A stretch of 43,455 bases of DNA, from positions 1 through 43,455 of the forward strand of contig DASUUH010000121.1 in assembly GCA_036374175.1 (NCBI GenBank), in the 5' to 3' direction. Below the pieces are notes generated by a model. That model was not told where the DNA came from, made no database searches, and saw nothing but the letters and a program-made list of their open reading frames with translations. The translations under genes were made by a program, and so were the position numbers. This DNA comes from JASLBX01 sp036374175 (GTDB lineage: Bacteria > Actinomycetota > Actinomycetes > Jiangellales > Jiangellaceae). Below, one piece after another: positions 22,504 through 32,733 of the stretch (its first letter is position 1; each line of letters opens with the position of its first letter).

Positions 22504-23682
22504 ATGCGGCCCAGTGCGAGGCAGTGGGGGCAACGCCTGACCAGCCCGCTCGACGTGATGGTCGAGCGGACACCCGCGGACCGCGAACGCTACGTGGACT
22601 TCTTGCGGGTCCTCAGCATCGCAGTGGTGATCATCTGGCACTGGAGCCTGTCGGTGATCTTCTGGAACGGCGACCGGTTCCTGATGCCGAATCCGATCAA
22701 CCAGGTCCCCGGCGGGTGGCTGTACACCTGGGTGCTGCAGATCGTCCCCGTGTTCTTCGTCGTCGGCGGTTACGCGAACTACGCCTCGTGGGAGGGAGCA
22801 CAGCGTCGCGGCGAACCCTGGCCGGCGTTCCTCGGGCACCGCCTGACCCGGTTGCTCGCCCCGGTGCTGGTCTTCGGTGCCGTCTGGCTGGCCTTCGAGC
22901 TTGCCATGCACGCCCTCGTGGCCGAGTACTCTGGCGTGCTCACTTATGCATGGATCGTGTTCACGCCGCTGTGGTTCATCGCGGCGTACGCGGTTGTGGT
23001 CGCGCTCGTACCGCTGACCGCGGCACTGCATGAGCGTGCCAAGTGGGCGACCGTCGCCTGTTTCGCCGCGCTGGTGGTCACGGCGGACGTCGGACGTTTT
23101 GCGCTGGACGTCGAGGCATTCGGCTGGTTCAACACCGCCATGGCGTGGGTGCTGATCCACCAGTTCGGGTACTTCTACCGCGACCGGACGCTGCTGCGGT
23201 TCGACCATGCCGGCGTGGCCGCTGTGGTCGCCGGAGTCGGCGTGCTAACCGCCATCACGACCGTCGGCCCGTATCCGCGCTCGATGGTGGCCACGCCCGG
23301 CCAGGAGTTCAGCAACATCTTGCCGACGACCTTGGCCATTCCCGCCGTGGGATTGCTCCAACTCGGAATATTGCTGCTGGCGCGCGAGAGGGTGTCACGC
23401 TGGCTCAAGAAACTGGACGCGTGGCGCATTGTCATCGCGGCCAACGCGGTGGTGCTGACGGTGTTCGCGTGGCACATGACCGCCTTGCTGGTCGTGCTTG
23501 TGCTCTATCGGGCCATCGGCGGTGAGCTACTGGCGTTTCCGTCACTCGCGTGGTGGGACCAGCGCTGGTTCTGGCTGGTCGCGCCTGCGCTCGTCCTCGC
23601 CCTGTTCGTGGCGGCGTTCGGACGGTTCGAAACTAGCGGCTTGCTCCCGTCACGAGGCCGTGTTCGAAGGCGAACGGGGTAG
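22504..23682 (+). CDS. Membrane acyltransferase (acyltransferase 3 family)
   Basis: This 392-aa protein has about ten membrane segments and the opening RERYVDFLRVLSIAVVIIWHW, typical of acyltransferase-3 (OafA/NodX-like) proteins. That opening contains the conserved His used to move acyl groups onto extracellular glycans or lipids. Another conserved stretch is PVFFVVGGYANY. The start is uncertain: an ATG at 22432 and one at 22558 are also in frame. The last ~17 residues are antisense to a LuxR remnant, suggesting the original stop was lost and the frame now runs on. No carbohydrate genes lie next to it to name a substrate. Confidence 0.82.
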   Translation: MRPSARQWGQRLTSPLDVMVERTPADRERYVDFLRVLSIAVVIIWHWSLSVIFWNGDRFLMPNPINQVPGGWLYTWVLQIVPVFFVVGGYANYASWEGAQRRGEPWPAFLGHRLTRLLAPVLVFGAVWLAFELAMHALVAEYSGVLTYAWIVFTPLWFIAAYAVVVALVPLTAALHERAKWATVACFAALVVTADVGRFALDVEAFGWFNTAMAWVLIHQFGYFYRDRTLLRFDHAGVAAVVAGVGVLTAITTVGPYPRSMVATPGQEFSNILPTTLAIPAVGLLQLGILLLARERVSRWLKKLDAWRIVIAANAVVLTVFAWHMTALLVVLVLYRAIGGELLAFPSLAWWDQRWFWLVAPALVLALFVAAFGRFETSGLLPSRGRVRRRTG

Positions 23683-23851
23683 CGGCCTCATGTGAGGAAA
23701 CCCCGAGCTTGGTGAAGATGTTGGACAGGTGCCGGGCCACCGTTTTCTCACTGACGACCAATGCCGCGGCAACCTCGCGGTTGGACCTACCGGCGGCTAC
23801 AAGCGCGAAACTCAGTTGCCCGCGAGCGCCTCGGGGGGTGACCCTGCTCAG
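23633..23851 (-). pseudogene. Remnant of LuxR-type regulator (HTH only)
   Basis: On the minus strand this stretch encodes GRSNREVAAALVVSEKTVAR followed by HLSNIFTKLGVSSHEAATPF and AFEHGLV, ending at a TAG. This is an almost intact LuxR/GerE helix-turn-helix C-terminus. Upstream of it the frame continues only as antisense of the GNAT gene, so the rest of the regulator is gone. The segment just before the HTH (VTPRGARGQLSFALVAAG) is a degraded LTPRE-type helix. The remnant overlaps the last 50 bases of the acyltransferase gene and stops at the start codon of the GNAT gene. Confidence 0.75.
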
Positions 23852-24844
23852 GTGAGGATCCGGCAGATCGGCCTGAGCGACGACGCCGCATTTGGTGCGT
23901 GGTTCGCCGGTTACGACGCTGCGCAGAAGCACGACCAGTGTGGCGGGCCGTGGTGGCTGGAGCGCGAGTCTCGCGTCCTGCACGAAAGCACCGAGTACCG
24001 CGACGTTGTCCTCTGGGTCGCGGACGACGAAGGTGACATCGTCGGCGCGGCCGGTCTGGATATGCCATTGAAGGACAACCGGCGCCTGGCAACGATCGAG
24101 ATCGTCGTCCGTCCCGACCGCAGACGGCGCGGAATCGGATCGGCGTTGCTGCAGGTCATGGAGAAAGAAGCAGCCGAGCGTGGCCGGACGAGCCTGCTTG
24201 TTAGTGTGCACGGCTCGGTGCCGAACAAGCCGACGGCCGGCATGCTCTTCGCCGAGCAGTACGGCTTCACTCGCCGGATCACGGACGTCATGCGGGTCCA
24301 GCGCCCGCCCTTCCAGCTCGATCGCCTCACTGAGCTCGGGCGTGAAGCACAGCCGTACGCGGCCGACTACACGCTGGCCACCTGGCACGGCAGGATTCCC
24401 GACGAGCACATCGCCGAGTACGCCCGCCTCGCCGGCCGGATGACCACGGACGTGCCGATGGGCGAACTCGACTACGAGCCTGAGCTGTGGGATGTTGAGC
24501 GGGTCCGCGTCGGCGAGAAGCGCCGGATCAGGATGGGGCGCGACTGGTGGTGCACGGTCGCCGTCGCGCCAGACGGGACGCTGGCCGGCATGACGGAGAT
24601 CAGCCTCGCCGTCGACAGCGATCACAGCGCGTTCCAGGGCGACACGATTGTGGATCGGCCGCATCGCGGACACCGGCTCGGCATCCTGCTGAAGATCGCC
24701 AACCTCCGCTCCGTGTTGGTCGATCGTCCCGGCGTCCAGTCCATCTGGACCTGGAACGCGGCGTCGAACCGCCACATGATCTCGGTCAACGAGAAGCTCG
24801 GCTACGTGAAGGCCGGCTGGGAAGCCATGTACCAGCGCGACTGA
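23852..24844 (+). CDS. Double-domain GNAT acetyltransferase
   Basis: This 330-aa protein has two GNAT-like halves. The first (residues ~1-170) has a clear acetyl-CoA loop, VVRPDRRRRGIGSALLQVM. The second (~180-330) has the degenerate counterpart VDRPHRGHRLGILLKIANL and ends with NEKLGYVKAGWEAMYQRD. Tandem GNAT proteins of this type acetylate small molecules, and some modify antibiotics, but no substrate is evident. GTG 23852 is chosen because RIRQIGLSDDAAF is the normal GNAT opening. The open frame upstream is antisense to the LuxR remnant. Confidence 0.87.
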   Translation: MRIRQIGLSDDAAFGAWFAGYDAAQKHDQCGGPWWLERESRVLHESTEYRDVVLWVADDEGDIVGAAGLDMPLKDNRRLATIEIVVRPDRRRRGIGSALLQVMEKEAAERGRTSLLVSVHGSVPNKPTAGMLFAEQYGFTRRITDVMRVQRPPFQLDRLTELGREAQPYAADYTLATWHGRIPDEHIAEYARLAGRMTTDVPMGELDYEPELWDVERVRVGEKRRIRMGRDWWCTVAVAPDGTLAGMTEISLAVDSDHSAFQGDTIVDRPHRGHRLGILLKIANLRSVLVDRPGVQSIWTWNAASNRHMISVNEKLGYVKAGWEAMYQRD

Positions 24845-24860
24845 AGGCGCCGGCGATGGA

Positions 24861-25325
24861 ATGGTGGGGCACGTGAAGTTCACCAACACGGTCACCATCA
24901 AGCGTCCGCGGTCGGAAGTGTTCGCGTACCTCGCCGATTTCGAGAAGGTACCTCGCTGGAATTACGCCATCGAGCTGACCCGCAAGATCACTGACGGGCC
25001 GGTCGGTGTCGGCTCTCGATTCCACCAGACGCGGACGTTGCCCCGCCGCAGCGAGGAGACGTTCGAGGTGGTCACCTTCGAACCTGAGCACACGATCGTG
25101 GTCCGTGGGGACCTGGGTCCGTTCCACGGCGACATCGCGTATTTCCTCGAGTCGTCAGGTGGTGCAACCACTCTCACCAACACCATGGACCTGACGGCGT
25201 CCGGGCCGCTTCGGGTCGTGGCGCCGCTTGCGTCGTCCCGGATCAAGGCCGCCGTGGCCGGCAACCTGGACGTGCTCAGGCAGATCCTGGAGCGCGGCAG
25301 TGGAGCGCCTGATCGGCCGGGCTAG
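24861..25325 (+). CDS. SRPBCC family protein
   Basis: This 154-aa protein has the polyketide-cyclase/START-like fold pattern: FTNTVTIKRPRSEVFAYLADFEKVPRWN at the N-terminus, with a C-terminal helix SRIKAAVAGNLDVLRQILE. These proteins bind hydrophobic ligands and are often of unknown role. The start may be ATG 24861 or GTG 24873; neither has a well-spaced ribosome-binding site. It follows the GNAT gene by 16 bases and overlaps the coaA 3' end by 4 bases on the opposite strand. Confidence 0.85.
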   Translation: MVGHVKFTNTVTIKRPRSEVFAYLADFEKVPRWNYAIELTRKITDGPVGVGSRFHQTRTLPRRSEETFEVVTFEPEHTIVVRGDLGPFHGDIAYFLESSGGATTLTNTMDLTASGPLRVVAPLASSRIKAAVAGNLDVLRQILERGSGAPDRPG

Positions 25326-26275
25326 AGCTTGCGCAGGCGGATCCAGCCGACGGCGTGGTCGGAACCTTTGTGCAAGACGACCGACGCCCTTCCGCGGGTG
25401 GGTGCGATGTTCTCGATGAGGTTGGGCCCGTTGATGCTGTCCCACAGGTGCTCGGCGCGGGATATCGCCGCATCGTGGTCGAGTCCGGCGTAGCGCCGGA
25501 AGTAGGACGACGGGTTGCGGAACGCCGTCTCACGCAACCTGAGGAACCTCTCGACGTACCAGCGCCGCACGTGATCCTCGGCCGCGTCCACGTAGACCGA
25601 GAAGTCGAAGAAGTCGCTGACCGCCAAATCGCTGACGCCCGTGGGTCGCGTGCGGGCCGGCTGAAGCACGTTCAGCCCTTCGACCAGCAGGACGTCCGGG
25701 CGCTCTACGACGATTTCCGCGCCCGGCACGATGTCGTATGTCAGGTGCGAGTAGACCGGCGCTCGGACCTCCGGGGCGCCCGACTTGACCTGTGCGACGA
25801 ACCGCAGCAGCGCGCGCCGGTCGTACGACTCGGGGAAGCCCTTGCGCTGCATCAACCCGCGACGTTCCAACTCGGCGTTCGGCAGCAGGAACCCGTCCGT
25901 GGTCACCAATGAGACCCGCGGATGCTCCGGCCAGCGCGCCAGCAGCAGCCGGAGCAGCCGCGCGGTCGTCGACTTACCCACCGCTACCGAGCCGGCGATC
26001 CCGACCACGTACGGCGTGCGCTCCGGAAGCTCACCGAGGAACGTCTCGGTCGCGTGGTGGAGCTCAGCCGTTGCCGCCACGTGCAGGTTGAGCAGCCGGG
26101 ACAGCGGGAGGTAGATGTCCCGTACCTCTTCCAGATCGATGAAGTCCCCGAGGCTGCGGACCTCGTCGAGCTCGGCGGCCGTAAGCGGCAGCGGGGTCTT
26201 GTCGCTGAGCTTTGACCAGGCGGAGCGATCCAGCTCGACGAACGGCGAGGAGGGGGAGGGATGTTGAGCCCGCAC
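25322..26275 (-). CDS. coaA: Pantothenate kinase, type I
   Basis: This enzyme (317 aa from this start) phosphorylates pantothenate, the first and usually rate-setting step of coenzyme A synthesis. The P-loop GSVAVGKS is at residues 95-102. LVTTDGFLLPNAELERRGLM and KGFPESYD are hallmark segments of the bacterial type I (CoaA) family, and LLVEGLNVLQ follows. The length is normal. GTG 26275 is used as the start; a TTG three codons upstream has a better-placed GAAAGG. The open frame much further upstream is antisense to glmS. It is divergent from glmS across 126 bases. Confidence 0.97.
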   Translation of the reverse strand: MRAQHPSPSSPFVELDRSAWSKLSDKTPLPLTAAELDEVRSLGDFIDLEEVRDIYLPLSRLLNLHVAATAELHHATETFLGELPERTPYVVGIAGSVAVGKSTTARLLRLLLARWPEHPRVSLVTTDGFLLPNAELERRGLMQRKGFPESYDRRALLRFVAQVKSGAPEVRAPVYSHLTYDIVPGAEIVVERPDVLLVEGLNVLQPARTRPTGVSDLAVSDFFDFSVYVDAAEDHVRRWYVERFLRLRETAFRNPSSYFRRYAGLDHDAAISRAEHLWDSINGPNLIENIAPTRGRASVVLHKGSDHAVGWIRLRKL

Positions 26276-26388
26276 GTGTGCCAACGAGCAACCTTTCGTG
26301 GAATTTGTCGCATCCCCTGGCTCGCAATCGTACCGGCGCGGTGCGAATTGGGGCGATCCGTAGTGCCAATCGAGCCTGTCCGCTGGCG

Positions 26389-26394
26389 TACGCT
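26389..26394 (+). promoter_or_regulatory. Candidate -10 of leaderless glmS promoter
   Basis: TACGCT ends 7 bases before the GTG start of glmS, and no Shine-Dalgarno is present. On the opposite strand, ATCGTA at 26327-26332 (reads TACGAT) may be the -10 for coaA. Together these would make 26276-26401 a divergent promoter region. Neither has a strong -35. Confidence 0.38.
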
Positions 26395-26401
26395 GTCCTG
26401 A

Positions 26402-28249
<1,848 letters not shown>

Positions 28250-28257
28250 TCCTCCGG

Positions 28258-28316
28258 TCGATCACGTTCAGCAGGTGTATCCGTGCCGTACCAGGCGCGT
28301 GCGGGTGGTCCGGCAC
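28258..28316. repeat. Truncated copy of the GATCACGTTC repeat family
   Basis: GATCACGTTCAGCA (28260-28273) matches the outer left arm of the atpD-atpC element. It is followed by an inner stem, GTGCCGTACC (28283-28292) / GGTCCGGCAC (28307-28316), with one mismatch. The interior also matches part of the atp element, partly in inverted orientation. The outer right arm is missing. It fills most of the 75-base gap between the convergent glmS and HAAS-domain genes and could act as a bidirectional stop. Confidence 0.75.
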
Positions 28317-28324
28317 CGACGCGC

Positions 28325-29284
28325 CTAGTGGCGGGCTTCAGAGGGAACGCGGTTGAGCGCGATGGCGAGGTAGGCAGCAGCGCCGAGGGCACCGATCGAC
28401 AAACCCAACACCGGAATTCCAACGCCGACCGAAATTGCCACTACGCCGAGGCTGACGATCGTCGCCACAACCTTGTCGTTCAGGCTCCACACGCGGGAAG
28501 CCCACAGCAGGACCAGCCCCACGAGGGCCACAACTCCGGCAGCGAAGTACACGAAGAAGAACGCGGCGATAGCTCCGAGAGTGAGCGTGGCGAGGGTCAT
28601 GATTTCCACGGCACCCCATGGCGGGCTTGTCACCTGCTGGTAGGGACGCATGACGGGTGGTTCTTCGGCGGCCCGCTCCCGAGCTCTGGAATAGAGCAAC
28701 CCGGCGACGATGAATGGAGCGACCAGCAGCACGAGCAGTAGCGGCACGCCGATCCACGGCGAGAACGAGAAGCCGGTGCAGTAGGTTTCTATCATGGCGT
28801 CCGGTCCCCGGATCTCCGTGCAGTTCTGCCCAGGCGCGTACAAACCGAGCCACAATGCCACGCCTGGCCCACCGGGCACCACGAGCGTCCCCAATAGCTT
28901 CTCGCGGGTGCTCCAGCGGCGGGAGCCCCACAGCAGCACCGCACCGACGGCCCACCCGACGACGGGTACGAACGACCCGACCGTTAGGAGAAGCGCCGCG
29001 GCCAATTCCAGGCCGGTGCCGGGTTGAGTCGCGACCTGCTCAGGCCCTGCGGGCGCCGCCGTCTCCTCCTGCGCGGCAGCCACGATCTCCTCCGGCTCGC
29101 CGAGACGATCAAGCATTGTGCGAACCGTTGCCTCATCGGCGGCGGCTCCGGCGGCCCGAGCGGAGTCGATGTGCTCCCTGATCTCCTGGAGCAACTCCGC
29201 TCGCCGGCCCGGCGGCAAACTGGCCGCGGCCACGCTCAGGCGGCTCAGGTAGTCGTTGACGAGTTGATCGACGCTGGCGCTCAT
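28325..29284 (-). CDS. HAAS-domain membrane protein
   Basis: This 319-aa protein has an N-terminal helical HAAS/DUF1700-like domain (about residues 5-70: LSRLSVAAASLPPGRRAELL, then RLGEPEEIVAAA) and about seven membrane segments after it. HAAS-domain proteins are typically encoded next to PadR regulators, as here, and are thought to act with them at the membrane. The ATG at 29284 has GGAGAA upstream and overlaps the padR stop as ATGA, so translation is coupled. No transporter or enzyme motif is seen in the membrane part. Confidence 0.85.
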   Translation of the reverse strand: MSASVDQLVNDYLSRLSVAAASLPPGRRAELLQEIREHIDSARAAGAAADEATVRTMLDRLGEPEEIVAAAQEETAAPAGPEQVATQPGTGLELAAALLLTVGSFVPVVGWAVGAVLLWGSRRWSTREKLLGTLVVPGGPGVALWLGLYAPGQNCTEIRGPDAMIETYCTGFSFSPWIGVPLLLVLLVAPFIVAGLLYSRARERAAEEPPVMRPYQQVTSPPWGAVEIMTLATLTLGAIAAFFFVYFAAGVVALVGLVLLWASRVWSLNDKVVATIVSLGVVAISVGVGIPVLGLSIGALGAAAYLAIALNRVPSEARH

Positions 29285-29628
29285 TTCGGTTCTCCTGGAA
29301 GAAGCTGGTCGACGGCATCGCGGAAGCGGCGCCATTCCGCGGTGAAGGCTTCGAGGGCACGGCGGCCGGTCGGGGTGATCGCGTAGTAGCGGCGAGGCGG
29401 GCCGGATTCGGACTCGACCCATGTCGTGCTCACCCACCCCTCGCGGCGCAGCCGGGAGAGCAAGGGGTAGATGGTGCCCTCGCTGGTGACCATGCCGTCG
29501 ACATCGCCGAGCCGGCGGACCAGGTCGAAACCGTAGAGCGACTCGTCCACGAGTAGCGACAGGACGCAGTACTCGAGGACTCCGCGCCGCAACTGCGACA
29601 TCGGGTTACGTGCTCCACCCGGTTCCAT
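29281..29628 (-). CDS. PadR-family transcriptional regulator
   Basis: This 115-aa winged-helix protein reads LRRGVLEYCVLSLLVDESLY, then a segment with EGTIYPLLSRLRREGWV and a C-terminal dimerisation helix. These are the standard PadR features. PadR proteins usually repress their own operon and a linked membrane or transporter gene, so the downstream HAAS-domain gene is the likely partner. ATG 29628 gives MEPGGARNPMSQL, a common PadR opening. TACCTT 7 bases upstream on the minus strand may be the -10 of a leaderless transcript. ATG 29601 is the alternative. It is divergent from acpS. Confidence 0.9.
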   Translation of the reverse strand: MEPGGARNPMSQLRRGVLEYCVLSLLVDESLYGFDLVRRLGDVDGMVTSEGTIYPLLSRLRREGWVSTTWVESESGPPRRYYAITPTGRRALEAFTAEWRRFRDAVDQLLPGEPK

Positions 29629-29695
29629 GCGGCACAAGGTAGCAGGTAGCACACGGCAGCGCAAGAGCGGCCGGAGTGTATGCGAGGCTAAGCCC

Positions 29696-30097
29696 GTGAT
29701 CGTGGGTGTAGGCATCGACGTGGTCGGCGTACCTCGGTTCGCCGAGACGCTCGAACGCACCCCAGGTCTTGCCGAGCGGTTGTTCACCATCGCGGAGCGG
29801 CAGCGCACGATCGCGTCGCAGGCGGCGCGATTTGCCGCCAAGGAGGCGCTGGCCAAGGCTCTCGGTGCGCCGGGTGGATTGCACTGGCACGACGCCGAAG
29901 TCGTCAGTACCGATGACGGGCGGCCCTGGTTCCAGGTCTCCGGCACAGTGGCGAAGCGGTGCGCCGAGCTGAATGTCGAGACCATCCACCTGTCGCTGTC
30001 ACACGACGCGGGCATCGCGTCAGCAGTCGTCGTCCTGGAGAGTTCGGGCAACGACAACGCGCACGCCGCGATGCCGCCGACTGGGAGGATCCCGTGA
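29696..30097 (+). CDS. acpS: Holo-[acyl-carrier-protein] synthase
   Basis: This 133-aa enzyme transfers 4'-phosphopantetheine from CoA to acyl carrier proteins. The start VIVGVGIDVVGVPRFAETLE contains the metal-binding Asp. The second motif RFAAKEALAKALG holds the catalytic Glu/Lys pair, and LSLSHDAGIASAVVVLE ends the protein. Length and order are standard for the small AcpS type. GTG 29696 is chosen because the protein must open at the GVGID strand. Its TGA stop overlaps the GTG start of nnr by two bases (GTGA), so the two are co-translated. Confidence 0.96.
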   Translation: MIVGVGIDVVGVPRFAETLERTPGLAERLFTIAERQRTIASQAARFAAKEALAKALGAPGGLHWHDAEVVSTDDGRPWFQVSGTVAKRCAELNVETIHLSLSHDAGIASAVVVLESSGNDNAHAAMPPTGRIP

Positions 30098-31488
30098 TCG
30101 GCGTCTACAGCGTCCGCCACATCCGGCTGGCCGAGTCCGAGTTGATGGCCCGGCTGCCCGACGGTGCGCTCATGCAGCGAGCTGCGTCGGCACTGGCCGC
30201 CCAGTGCGCCCGGGTGCTCGGCGGGCCGTACGGCGCGAACGTCGCACTGCTCGTCGGCGCCGGAGACAACGGTGGGGACGCGCTCTACGCCGGTGCCCGG
30301 CTGGCCCGCCGGGGTGCTCGAGTGGACGCCGTATTGGTGCGACCGGATCGGGTACACGCCCGCGGACTCGCCGCATTTCAGGAGGCCGGCGGCCGGGTCA
30401 GTGACCGCCCGGTCCGGTCGATCGCCCGCGCTGACCTTGTGCTGGACGGGATGCTCGGCATCGGCGGCCGGGGCGGGCTCCGCGACGACGCGGCGCGGCT
30501 GGCCGAGATCGCAGAGGACCGCGGTGGCCTGGTCGTAGCCGTCGACCTGCCCAGCGGCATCGAACCCGATTCCGGTGAGACGCCGGGCCCGCACGTCCGG
30601 GCCGATCTCACCGTGACGTTCGGTGCTCGCAAGATCGGGCTCGTCGTGGACCCGGCCGCCGCTGCTGCCGGTCGCATCGTCGATGTCGACATCGGCCTGG
30701 CTCCTTACCTGCCACGGCCCACCGTTGAGGTGCTGGACGACGGCGAGGTGGCGCGCCTGCTTCCGGTCCCTGCGCGTGACGACGATAAATACCGGCGCGG
30801 TGTCGTAGGTGTGCTGGCCGGGTCGCCCGAATACACCGGGGCCGCCGTTCTGTCCGTGGGCGGCGCCGTTCGGGGCGGTGCCGGGATGGTCCGGTACCCG
30901 GGTGCCGCAGCGGACGCGGTGCGTGCCCGCTGGCCGGAGGTCGTCGCGGCATCCGGCCAGGTGCAGGCATGGGTGATCGGCCCCGGTCTGGCGGAGTCGC
31001 AGCGCAGCGAAGCGGCCAAGGCGCTGACCGACGGCGTGCCAGTGCTTGTGGACGCCGACGGCCTGCGCCACCTGCCCGCACGGTTCGACAACGCGGCGCT
31101 GCTCACGCCGCACGCCGGGGAGCTGGCCCGGCTGCTGGGCGAGTCGCGCGAAGACGTGGAAGCCCGGCGGCTGCACTTCGCAACCGCAGCGGCTCGCCGT
31201 TGGAATGCGACCGTGTTGCTGAAGGGTTCCACGACACTGGTAGCGGCCCCGGACGGCCGGGTCCGGGTGAATCCCACCGGCACGCCGGCGTTGTCGACCG
31301 CCGGATCGGGTGACGTGTTGTCCGGCCTGGCTGGGTCTTTGCTCGCCGGCGGGCTTACCCCGCTCGACGCCGGCAGCGTGGCCGCCTACGTGCACGGACT
31401 GGCCGGCCGACTGGCGGCGCGAACAGCGGCCTATCCGACCGCTGCCGACGTCCTGGACGCACTCCCGCACGCCTTCCCCTCCCGCTGA
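30094..31488 (+). CDS. nnr: Bifunctional NAD(P)H-hydrate repair enzyme
   Basis: This 464-aa fusion has two repair activities for damaged NAD(P)H. The N-terminal epimerase (about 1-215; VGAGDNGGDALYAGARLA, VDLPSGIEPDSGE) converts R- to S-hydrates. The C-terminal ADP-dependent dehydratase (about 220-464) has TPHAGELARLLG and STAGSGDVLSGLAGSLLAGG. The GTG start overlaps the acpS stop and has GGGAGG 7 bases upstream. The stop TGA is part of the 20-base left arm of a hairpin (31486-31534). Occurrence between acpS and alr is a familiar actinobacterial order. Confidence 0.96.
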   Translation: MIGVYSVRHIRLAESELMARLPDGALMQRAASALAAQCARVLGGPYGANVALLVGAGDNGGDALYAGARLARRGARVDAVLVRPDRVHARGLAAFQEAGGRVSDRPVRSIARADLVLDGMLGIGGRGGLRDDAARLAEIAEDRGGLVVAVDLPSGIEPDSGETPGPHVRADLTVTFGARKIGLVVDPAAAAAGRIVDVDIGLAPYLPRPTVEVLDDGEVARLLPVPARDDDKYRRGVVGVLAGSPEYTGAAVLSVGGAVRGGAGMVRYPGAAADAVRARWPEVVAASGQVQAWVIGPGLAESQRSEAAKALTDGVPVLVDADGLRHLPARFDNAALLTPHAGELARLLGESREDVEARRLHFATAAARRWNATVLLKGSTTLVAAPDGRVRVNPTGTPALSTAGSGDVLSGLAGSLLAGGLTPLDAGSVAAYVHGLAGRLAARTAAYPTAADVLDALPHAFPSR

Positions 31489-31534
31489 TCATCGGCAGTT
31501 TCCGGGTGATGTAGCCGGAAAGTGCCGATGATCA
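31486..31534. repeat. Long hairpin between nnr and alr
   Basis: Arms at 31486-31505 and 31515-31534 pair over 20 bases with one mismatch around a 9-base loop. The left arm begins with the TGA stop of nnr (TGATCATCGGCA...). A hairpin of this strength immediately after the stop could stabilise the upstream mRNA or reduce read-through into alr. No U-tract follows. Confidence 0.8.
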
Positions 31535-31563
31535 GCGGAGGGTGGGCTGGCAGAATCGAGCGC

Positions 31564-32733
31564 ATGAGCCAGACCCCCGTCCCGCACGCCGAAGTCCGGG
31601 TCGACTTGACCGCGATCCGCGACAACGTGGCCCAACTGCGCTCGCGGGTCAACGGCGCCGCCCTGATGGCGATCGTCAAGGCGGACGCCTACGGCCACGG
31701 GCTGATCCCGGCGGCCCGCGCCGCGCAGGCCGGTGGAGCAACCTGGCTCGGGACGGCGGTTATTCAAGAAGCGGTGATGCTGCGTAACGCCGGCATCGGC
31801 GGGCGGATTCTCGCCTGGCTGGCCGCCCCGGGGGAGCAGTGGTCGGCGGCGGTCGAACACGACATCGACATATCCGCGTCCGCGTCATGGGCCGTGGCCG
31901 AGATCGCAAAGGCGGCCGCCAAGGTTGGCCAGACCGCACGCCTACACCTCAAGGTCGACACCGGCCTCGGCCGGAACGGTTCGGCAGTCGCGGATTGGCC
32001 GGAACTCGTCGACGCCGCAGCCAAGGCAGAGGCGGACGGGCTGGTCAGCGTCGTCGGCCTCTGGTCGCACTTCGCCAACGCGGACGTGCCAGACCATCCG
32101 TCCAACCTCGTCCAGGTCGAGGCGTTCCGGGAGGCGGTCCAGCACGCCGAGGCGCGCGGGCTGCGACCCGAGGTGCGCCACCTGGCGAACTCGCCGGCCA
32201 TCCTTACCCGGCGCGATGTGTACTTCGACCTGGTCCGGCCCGGCCTGGCGTGCTACGGCCTGTCGCCCGTCCCGGATCGGTTTTCACCTGCCGACGTGGG
32301 GATGCGGCCGGCCATGTCGGTGCGTGCACGGCTGGCGTTGGTCAAGCAGGTTCCCGCGGGCCACGGCGTTTCGTACGGGCATCACTACGTGACCGACCGT
32401 CCGACCAGACTCGGGCTTGTTCCGCTGGGCTACGCCGACGGCGTGCCCAGGCACGGCTCGGGCGGCAACGGCGCGCCAGGCGCACCGGTTCTCGCGGCCG
32501 GCCGAACATTGCGGGTCGCCGGCCGGGTCTGCATGGACCAGTTCGTGATCGACCTGGGCGATGCCGGCGCCCTGGCCGGCGACGAGGTCGTGTTGTTCGG
32601 CGACGGCGGCGCTGGTGAGCCCACGGCGCAGGATTGGGCCGAGGCGTGCGGCACTATCTCGTACGAGATCGTCACCCGCTTCGGCCCGCGGCTGCCGCGG
32701 GTTTACGCGGGCGCGGCGGAGATCGGGCTGTGA
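31564..32733 (+). CDS. alr: Alanine racemase
   Basis: This 389-aa PLP enzyme converts L- to D-alanine for peptidoglycan. The PLP-binding Lys39 is in AIVKADAYGHG and the second catalytic base Tyr271 is in GVSYGHHYVTD. RVCMDQFVIDLGD is the C-terminal domain signature. The ATG at 31564 opens just before the first strand and is 29 bases past the hairpin. CAGAAT ends 7 bases upstream and may be a -10. The stop overlaps the next gene's GTG (GTGA). The run alr-hydrolase-tsaE-tsaB-rimI-tsaD is a conserved actinobacterial cluster. Confidence 0.98.
   Translation: MSQTPVPHAEVRVDLTAIRDNVAQLRSRVNGAALMAIVKADAYGHGLIPAARAAQAGGATWLGTAVIQEAVMLRNAGIGGRILAWLAAPGEQWSAAVEHDIDISASASWAVAEIAKAAAKVGQTARLHLKVDTGLGRNGSAVADWPELVDAAAKAEADGLVSVVGLWSHFANADVPDHPSNLVQVEAFREAVQHAEARGLRPEVRHLANSPAILTRRDVYFDLVRPGLACYGLSPVPDRFSPADVGMRPAMSVRARLALVKQVPAGHGVSYGHHYVTDRPTRLGLVPLGYADGVPRHGSGGNGAPGAPVLAAGRTLRVAGRVCMDQFVIDLGDAGALAGDEVVLFGDGGAGEPTAQDWAEACGTISYEIVTRFGPRLPRVYAGAAEIGL

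Noticed and set aside
26276..26401. glmS ribozyme or riboswitch upstream of glmS
   Set aside because: The region is only 126 bases, must hold divergent promoters, and a -10-like TACGCT sits 7 bases before the start, leaving no leader for a ribozyme.
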